A stretch of DNA of 64,000 bases from Paraescarpia echinospica. Taxonomy: Eukaryota; Annelida; Polychaeta; Sabellida; Siboglinidae. Under the pieces are notes generated by a model. The model was not told the origin of the DNA and did no database searches. It saw nothing but the letters and a program-made list of their open reading frames with translations. Shown in pieces: positions 57,758 through 64,000 of the stretch. The stretch lies in contig CM034544.1 of the NCBI GenBank assembly GCA_020002185.1, positions 36,981,862 through 37,045,861 of the forward strand, written 5' to 3'. Both the position numbers and the translations under genes were made by a program. Within the stretch, counting starts at the first letter, position 1, and the number at the start of each line of letters is the position of its first letter.

Positions 57758-59032
57758 TTAATTACCCTTGTGCTGTTGAAGCTCATGTCGATAGTATTCT
57801 CTTTCTGCTACAGTAATAAGACAATTTATTTTATTTCTATATCTTTTATAATTAGTTTCATTGAAGACAGTCGGTTTTTTCAAGTAATACATGTACATAT
57901 ACAATTTGTTTTTAGTTCTAATGGAGTGTCGGAGTCCCATAGTAATCCACGGTTTATGTTTTCTTTTCCTAATAGTTGTGTTAGCTAACGGAAATGAATT
58001 ATTGTATGCAACTAATATCTCATTAATGAATACAGAATAACATTCTTGTGGATCTCTGCATGCATAAACGTCATCCCAGCATATTTTATCTATACTCTCT
58101 TTGAATGTAGCAGTAGTCTGCGCATTATATTTTCTAGTCGCTATTGTCATTTCTACCTTTGTGCTATCAGTATGTTTAGTGAGCAAAAATATTGGTAGGT
58201 GGTCAGAAATATCTGTATATATTATTCCATGCAATTGATAATTTGCACCAATTAAATCATTGCTGTATATATTATCGATGACAGTGGCAGTTGTTGCTGT
58301 TATTCTAGTAGGCTTGCTGATAAGGGGTATAAATGCCTGTTGGAACATTGCATCTATGTAATCTTGAGTTTCCGTGTGACTACCATAATTAAGTAGATTA
58401 ATGTTAAAGTCACCCATTATGTAACACTGTTTATTATCAACCTTGAGAGTTTGTATAATATTGATAACATGTTCTGTGAAAGCAGTAATGTTTGTATTAG
58501 GTGGTCGATAGACAACACCTACAGTTGTTTTGTTATTGCATGTCTTAGACCGAGTCTTGATTTCAATAAAAACGCATTCCAGATATTCAGTTATGACACT
58601 CATTTCTGGTAATTCAGTACACTCAAGGGACTTACGAACATATAAGGATACACCACCTCCCTTCTTGGAGGGCCTAGTCAAATGTATACTTTTGTACTCT
58701 GGCAATTCATACAGATCAAGATTGTCATTATGTAACCAAGTTTCGCTTAGACCGATGACCGAGAACCTGTTATCGATCAGTGACAAGAAATCACCCAATT
58801 TGCTAATGTTCTTTGGCAAGCTACGGATATTTAAATGCATAAGTGAAAACTCTTCATCAGAGATATTATTTCTTGTTATAACTTCATTTATATCATCCTA
58901 AAGATAATATTTAGTATTTACAAAGCTATCTGTTGTGAGTAAATTACAATCGGGATCTATATTCCGCATTGCAGCATTGCCAGTTTCATAATCTTGTACA
59001 TCACCTAAGGTAGTATTACGTAATTGGCTCAT
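57758..59032 (-). pseudogene. LINE endonuclease part (APE type), interrupted
   Basis: From MSQLRNTTLGDVQ with TAG at codon 45 (58898-58900), then DEEFSLMHLNIRSLPKN and the apurinic-type endonuclease motifs to HELQQHKGN and TAA. Reads into the reverse transcriptase in one frame apart from the listed breaks, showing a single-ORF layout. Confidence 0.85.
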
Positions 59033-59359
59033 AGTAATGAAATGCAGTATATACATACATATTCACACGGTACACAATAATGCTTCTATAGCTGCATGTA
59101 ACATTTACAGACCGTTTTATAAAAAACAACGTTATGTGACATCTGTTAAGTTGTAGTAGGTTAGTTAGAATACATGATATGTATCGATAACATATAGTAA
59201 TAAAGTATATATGAATAATTAAATAAGACACGAACCATATGTAGAATACGAAGGTGTCCATGAATGAGTCCATGAATGGTACAGTCCCTATGTGAACATG
59301 AATCTTCTCGAACCTCACCTCGAATCACCTCAAAGACCTCAACTTCAATGTCCTCGACT

Positions 59360-61000
59360 CACTCAACTCTAAGCTTGTCTGCAGCATCGTGAGTAGAGTC
59401 TTAGAACTTTTACACTCACTCAACTCTAAGCTCGTCTGCAGCAGCGTGAGTAGAGTCTTAGACCACTTTATACTCACTCAACTCTAAATTTGTCCGCAGC
59501 AGTGTGAGTAGGGTGTTAGACCACTTTATACTCACTCAACTCTAAACTTGTCCGCAGCAGCATGAGTAGAGTCTTAGACCAGTTTATACTCACTCAACTC
59601 TAAACGTGTCCGCAGCAGCATGAGTAGAGTCTCAGACCACTTTACACTCACTCAACTCTAAGCTCCTCCACATCAGTGTGAGTACAGTCTTAGACCACTT
59701 TATACTCACTGAACACTAAGCTCGACTGCAGCAGCGTGAGTAGAGTCTTGGACCACTTTATACTCACTCAACTCTAAGCTCGTCTACAGAAGTATGAGTA
59801 GAGTCTCAGACCACTTAATACTCACTCAACTCTAAGTTCGTCTGCAGTAGTGTGAGTAGAGTCTTAGACTACTTTATACTCACTCAACTCTAAGCTCGTC
59901 TGCAGCAGCGTGAGTAGAGTCTCAGACCACTTTATACTCACTCAACTCTAAGCTCGTCTGCAGTAGTGTGAGTAAAGTCTTAGACCACTTTATACTCACT
60001 CAACTCTAAGTTCGTCTGCAGCAACGTGAGTAGAGTCTTAGACCACTTTATACTCACTCAACTCCAAGCTCGTCTGCAGTAGTGTGAATAAAGTCTTAGA
60101 CCACTTTATACTCACTCAACTCTAAGCTCGTCTTCAGCAGCGTGAATAGAGTCTTAGACCACTTTATACTCACTCAACTTCAAGCTCGTCTGCAGCAGTG
60201 TGAGTAGAGTCTCAGACCACTTTATACTCACTCAACTCTAAGCTCGTCTGCAGTAGTGTGAGTAAAGTCTTAGACCACTTTATACTCACTCAACTCTAAG
60301 TTCGTCTGCAGCAACGTGAGTAGAGTCTTAGACCACTTTATACTCACTCAACTCTAAGCTCGTCTGCAGCAGCGTGAGTAGAGTCTTAGACCACTTGATA
60401 CTCACTCAACTCTAAGCTCGTCTGCAGTAGTGTGAGTAAAGTCTTAGACAACTTTATACTCACTCAACTCTAAGCTCGTCTGCAGCAACGTGAGTAGAGT
60501 CTTAGACCACTTTATACTCACTCAACTCCAAGCTCGTCTGCAGTAGTGTGAATAAAGTCTTAGACCACTTTATATTCACTTAACTCTAAGCTCGTCTTCA
60601 GCAGCGTGAATAGAGTCTTAGACCACTTTATACTCACTCAACTTCAAGCTCGTCTGCAGCAACGTGAGTAGAGTCTTAGACCACTTTATACTCACTCAAC
60701 TCTAAGCTCGTCTGCAGCAACGTGAGTAAAGTCTTAGACCACTTTATACTCACTCAACTCTAAGCTCGTCTTCAACAGCGTGAGTAGAGTCTTAGACCAC
60801 TTTATACTCACTCAACTCTAAGCTAGTCTGCAGCAGCGTGAGTAGAGTCTTAGACCACTTGATACTCACTCAACTCTAAGCTCGTCCACAGCAGCATGAG
60901 TAGAGTCTCAGACCACTTTATACTCATTCAACTCTAAACTTGTTGGCAGCAGTGTGAGTAGAGTCTCAGACCACTTTATACTCATTCAACTGTAAGCTCA
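59360..61000 (+). repeat. 58-bp minisatellite made of an exon end plus splice donor, 28 copies
   Basis: Starts with the real exon end (NSKLVCSI|GTGAGT) and repeats it 28 times with about 30 bp of intron. By my count 20 units keep GTGAGT, four have ATGAGT and four GTGAAT. Blocks of four variants recur (units 11-14 and 19-22), showing higher-order copying. Confidence 0.95.
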
Positions 61001-61178
61001 TTTGTTGACATTGCCTCTCAAGAAACTTGTTTCTCGAATATTTCTACTGTGTTGTGCTGTTTTCACCATCGAAATGTAATGTGATAGGCCTGTAGTGCAA
61101 CAATGACACTTCCCTGCCAAAGACTGATATATTCAAAAAGACAAATGTTTATGTTTCTTGAGAGGTAATGTAAACAAA
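61000..61178. mobile_element. Small MITE-like element with ~26-bp terminal inverted repeats
   Basis: 'ttgttgacattgcctctcaa' + 'gaaac' at about 61000-61025 is matched in reverse complement by 'gtttcttgagaggtaatgta' + 'aacaa' at about 61153-61177, with about two mismatches. Internal sequence is non-coding. Target duplication unclear. Confidence 0.6.
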
Positions 61179-61531
61179 TATTTAAATAAGCCAAGAAACT
61201 AGAATGTTGTTACATTCAAGGAACCCTGTAATGTTGGTTCACAACCAGGCACCTTCAGTGGCAATGTATGTTCTGTATGAGCTTGTAGTTTGATATATGT
61301 GTTGCCATGGAGATTATATTTCCTGCCGAAATGCATTTAATTTGACTTCTAATTTCTTTACTTCCATCATAATTATTAATAATGCTAATGTTGGTTCACA
61401 ACCAGGCAATGTCACTGGCAAGCCTGTCATGTGTTTTGTCATCTGATTACCTGTTGTTTCAGGCACTCGATTTTAATTATGATAAGTCACATGTTCTGAA
61501 TAGACTTGTAGTTTGATGTGTGTGTTACCAG
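61179..61531 (+). other. AP3D1 intron end
   Basis: Contains 'aatgttggttcacaaccagg' twice (about 61230 and 61389) and 'acttgtagtttgatgtgtgt' twice in variants (about 61281 and 61505), so it carries a small internal duplication of the acceptor-proximal region. Confidence 0.6.
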
Positions 61532-61646
61532 GGAGACGACGGTGTGAAGGTGCCCTTCATCCTTCTGCCAAACACGGAGAACGAGGGACAGTTTGCCTTC
61601 ACCGTAACCAGTATCAACATGCCACAGAAACTGAAGGCACACTCAT
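61532..61646 (+). pseudogene. AP3D1: AP3D1 exon, ear region (third copy, last seen)
   Basis: GDDGVKVPFILLPNTENEGQ, then FAFTVTSINMPQKLK. Equals VHDGVPVPFQLPPGVSNEAQ and FTIQSIVMAQKLKG of vertebrate AP-3 delta. Phase 0 joins the exon ending at 59388. The likely donor is GTATAT at 61647. The conserved KLKGTL reads KLKAHS here, as if one G were missing. No later exon is visible before the LINE at 61916. Confidence 0.9.
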
Positions 61647-61878
61647 GTATATTGTCAAAGTTAGTACAGTGCTCTCGGGCTAGCTTGCTGGACATTCTAT
61701 GTTAGCCTTCTTCTTCTAAGTGCTGTGTCTGTCACAGGCATTGGTAGATCATGGCCCTCCAAACCACATGGTTGTTTGTAGTTTATAGCAGTTCTGTTGT
61801 TAGCCTTGGTGCAGTATATTGCATTTGCAAGCTAGTGGCTAATTTAGTGGAGAAAAAGATAATCGTTAGCCAGACAAC

Positions 61879-61920
61879 ACCAAGGTCTGCAGGTACCAGA
61901 GAATAACTGCAGACCTTGGT
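61879..61920. repeat. 14-bp perfect inverted repeat
   Basis: ACCAAGGTCTGCAG (61879-61892) and CTGCAGACCTTGGT (61907-61920) with a 14-bp loop, right at the 5' limit of the next LINE. Confidence 0.9.
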
Positions 61921-64000
61921 GTGGAGGTGGAGAAGAAAGGGAGGTGGAGTTATTTTATGTATTAAAGAATCTATCCAGGCTTATGAAATTAAATTAGAAA
62001 GAGAAGCAGATTGCGAAGAAGCTGTTTGGTGTAACATAGTTACAGGAAACTTAACGTTAACAGTTGGGTTAGTTTATCGAAGTCCAAACATAAGCATAGA
62101 AGAGAATGAAAAAATACAAAACGATATAAGGTAAGTAAGCAAACGGGACTGTATTATTATGGGGGATTTTAACCACAGGCATATACAATGGAAATCTCTA
62201 CAAAGTATGGGGAGTGAGGACTACAAGGTTTTAGTTCAAGATACTTTCCTTTCTCAACATGTGCTAGAACCAACCAGGGGTGAGAATGTGTTAGACATAG
62301 TTTTGTCCTCACAGAATGAATTAGTTGACAATGTCAAGATATGTGAGCCCCTGGGGAGTAGTGATCACAACCAGATACATTTTACCATCAAAGTAAAATC
62401 AGAAAGGAATAGTAAAAAGCAGTATAGGAGAAATTTACACAAAGGAAGATATAAGGACATGAGGAAATATTTAGCAAAGATAGATTGGAATAACACACTT
62501 AAAAATAAGACACCAACAGAATGCTGGAATATAATAAAGAGTGAAATTAAGTGCATAGTCGATAAATTTGTACCCTTCAAAAAATAAGGGAAACAGTCCA
62601 AAAAGAAACACTTATCGAAAGAAGCCATTAGAAAAACTAAGTATAAACAAATGATGTGGAATTCATATAGATGTACTGGAAATGATGAAGACTACAACAG
62701 TTATAAAGAAGCACTTAACCAAGCTACAGCTGAAATTAGAAATTCAAAGAGAAGCTATGAACAACAATTAACTAGTAATATAAAACATGACAGCAAGAGT
62801 TTTTATGCGTATGTTCGAAGCAAACAGAAAGTTCAAGATAAGGTCGGTCCTCTAGAAGATAGTGCTGGAAATATAATATCAGAGGGATTCTTAATGGCAG
62901 AAGACCTGAACTTAATAAACCCATATCAACATGGGTTTTTTAAAGCGAGGTCATGCTTAACAAATATGTGATGTTTTTTGGAAGACATCACTATGTAGGT
63001 AGATGAGGGATCACCAGTAGATATCGTCTACTTAGTTTTTCAAAAAGCTTTCGACAAAGTACCACATCAAAGATTACTGCTTAAACTAAAGGCCCATGGC
63101 ATAGGAAATGGTATAATAAACTGGATAGAAAAATGGCTGATTGATAGAAGACAACGTGTAGTAGTTGATGGGGAGGCTTCAAACTGGAAATCGGTATTCA
63201 GTGGGGTACCACAGGGATCAGTACTAGGACCTATATTATTCTTAATATATATCAACGATTTGGATGATGAAATAACAAGCAAGGTTTTGAGATTTGCGGA
63301 TTATACAAAAGTGTTTAGAAGGGTTAAAAGTGATGGAGATAGTCAACATTTACAAGATGATCTTGACAAGTTGATCAAATGGTCTGAAAAGTGACAAATG
63401 CTGTTCAATTTTGGGAAATGTAAATGCCTCCACACAGGACATGGGAACGAAGAGGTAGAATATACAATGGGGGGTACTGTACTAAGTACTACTGTAAAAG
63501 AAAAGGACTTAGGGTTAACCAATAGTGCTGATATGAAGGTTTCAGAGCAGTGCGGAATTGCAGTTTCAAAGTGAAATTAAATCTTTGGATTAATTAGGCG
63601 AAACATAACGTATAAGGAAAAAGAGCTAATAATACCGCTGTACAAAACAATAGTTAGGCCTCATTTAGAATATTGTATTCAAGTGTGGAGGCCATATCGC
63701 AGGAAGGACATAGATATGCTAGAAAGAGTGCAGAGGAGAGCAACAAAAATGATACCAAAACTGAGGGATCTTAGTTACGAAATACGCCTAAAAAAATGCG
63801 GCTTAACAACACTAGAGACCAGGAGATTGAGAGGAGATCACGTAGAAGTGTTTAAAAATGAATGGTTATGAAAATATTGATAGAAATATTTTTTTCTCAG
63901 TTAAGAAAGATAGAAGGACTAGAGGACATGAAGTTACATTAGCAAAGGAGCAGTGTACATTAGATATAAGAAAGTTCTTATTTTCACAAAGGACTGTGAA
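61916..64000 (+). mobile_element. CR1/L2-like LINE, 5'-truncated, internally deleted, runs off the window
   Basis: Endonuclease remnants: RRKGGGVILCIKESI, VGLVYRSPN, a TAA at about 62130, MGDFNHRHIQWKSL, LEPTRGENVLDIVLSS, SSDHNQIHF. Reverse transcriptase: NPYQHGFFKARSCLTNM, FQKAFDKVPH, GVPQGSVLGPILFLIYINDL, FADYTKVF, then PHLEYCIQVWRPYRRKD and ERVQRRATKMIPKLRDLSYE. The catalytic FADD has become FADY. The segment between AEDLN and NPYQHGF is much shorter than usual for CR1, so an internal deletion is likely. Multiple stops. Same family as the 3' fragments at 19093 and 42178. Confidence 0.85.

Larger units (their letters stand above)
55546..59301 (-). mobile_element. Nearly full-length LINE (CR1/Jockey-like group), antisense in an AP3D1 exon
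   Basis: One protein (about 1,015 codons originally) from ATG at 59032 to a stop at 55989: endonuclease (HLNIRSLPKN, VIGLSETWL, GGGVSLYVRK, VVYRPPN, MGDFNINLLN, PTRIT, DHLPIF) then reverse transcriptase (NNYRPISVLP, FGFRKGYSTD, FLDLAKAFDTVNH, GVPQGSILGPLLFLIYINDL, MFADDTSIF). The catalytic FADD is intact. Breaks: TAG at 58898-58900, TAA at 57758-57760 and an A15 run (57657-57671) that shifts the frame. The 3' end is an ATT microsatellite tail (55546-55565 region) and the 5' UTR is about 270 bp. Both ends and the target duplication are visible. Confidence 0.88.
55487..59388 (+). pseudogene. AP3D1: AP3D1 ear exon split by a LINE insertion (55487-55545 and 59307-59388)
   Basis: Left part reads TYETRVCLEQSYQVVVFII; right part SNLTSNHLKDLNFNVLDSLN then SKLVCSI to GTGAGT. 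Between them lies a 3.76-kb LINE in antisense, flanked by ATCTT (55541-55545 and 59302-59306), the likely target duplication. Without the insertion the exon would be open, unlike the copy at 50557. Confidence 0.92.

Noticed and set aside
59360..61000. CRISPR-like array of 58-bp units
   Set aside because: The whole unit is conserved, with no variable spacers, and it derives from an AP3D1 exon end.

Overview
The window is intron-rich, AT-rich eukaryotic DNA crowded with repeats, with no bacterial-type gene layout. Fragments of CR1/Jockey-like, RTE-like and other LINEs, Helitrons, a pogo/Tigger-type transposon, and intron-split exons of a conserved animal gene point to an animal. A marine lophotrochozoan, perhaps a mollusc, is my best guess, but no single-species marker is visible.

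The main recognisable gene is AP3D1, the delta subunit of the AP-3 adaptor complex that sorts cargo to lysosomes and related organelles. It is present as broken, intron-containing copies. On the minus strand (17589 down to 4048) fourteen exons run from the HEAT/adaptin trunk through the Lys-rich hinge to the start of the ear region. The copy stops where a ~330-bp satellite (1-4045) begins, two or three bases past the last splice donor. On the plus strand (43514-50697) the 3' half of the same gene recurs as an inverted copy, and a further tandem copy of its last part lies beyond a gap of exactly 1000 Ns (52136-61646). Reading frames carry several stops and frameshifts, and two stops are shared by both arms. 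I therefore call these copies pseudogenes, or a badly assembled locus.

Largest-scale structure: an inverted duplication (about 4045-12684 against 43190-50257) with a ~30.5-kb spacer. The left arm is longer because it carries polypyrimidine tracts and a ~1.04-kb tandem duplication. The right arm has at that place an odd GATC-rich patch (45092-45486).

Spacer (12685-43189): the remaining AP3D1 exons (to 17589), degenerate LINE and Helitron pieces (17.6-22.5 kb), a pogo-like element with a zinc-finger tail (about 23.75-27.4 kb), a decayed ankyrin/SOCS-box-like gene (28.2-29.7 kb), degenerate LINE pieces (30.5-33.6 kb), simple repeats, a two-copy ~590-bp repeat (37-38.2 kb) and a 21-bp minisatellite (41.6-42.2 kb).

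Right end: a nearly complete LINE (55546-59301) is inserted in an AP3D1 exon. It is followed by a 28-copy 58-bp minisatellite built from that exon's 3' end plus its splice donor, a small MITE-like element, one more AP3D1 exon, and a damaged CR1-like LINE running off the window. I see no tRNA, rRNA or CRISPR, and no intact host gene.
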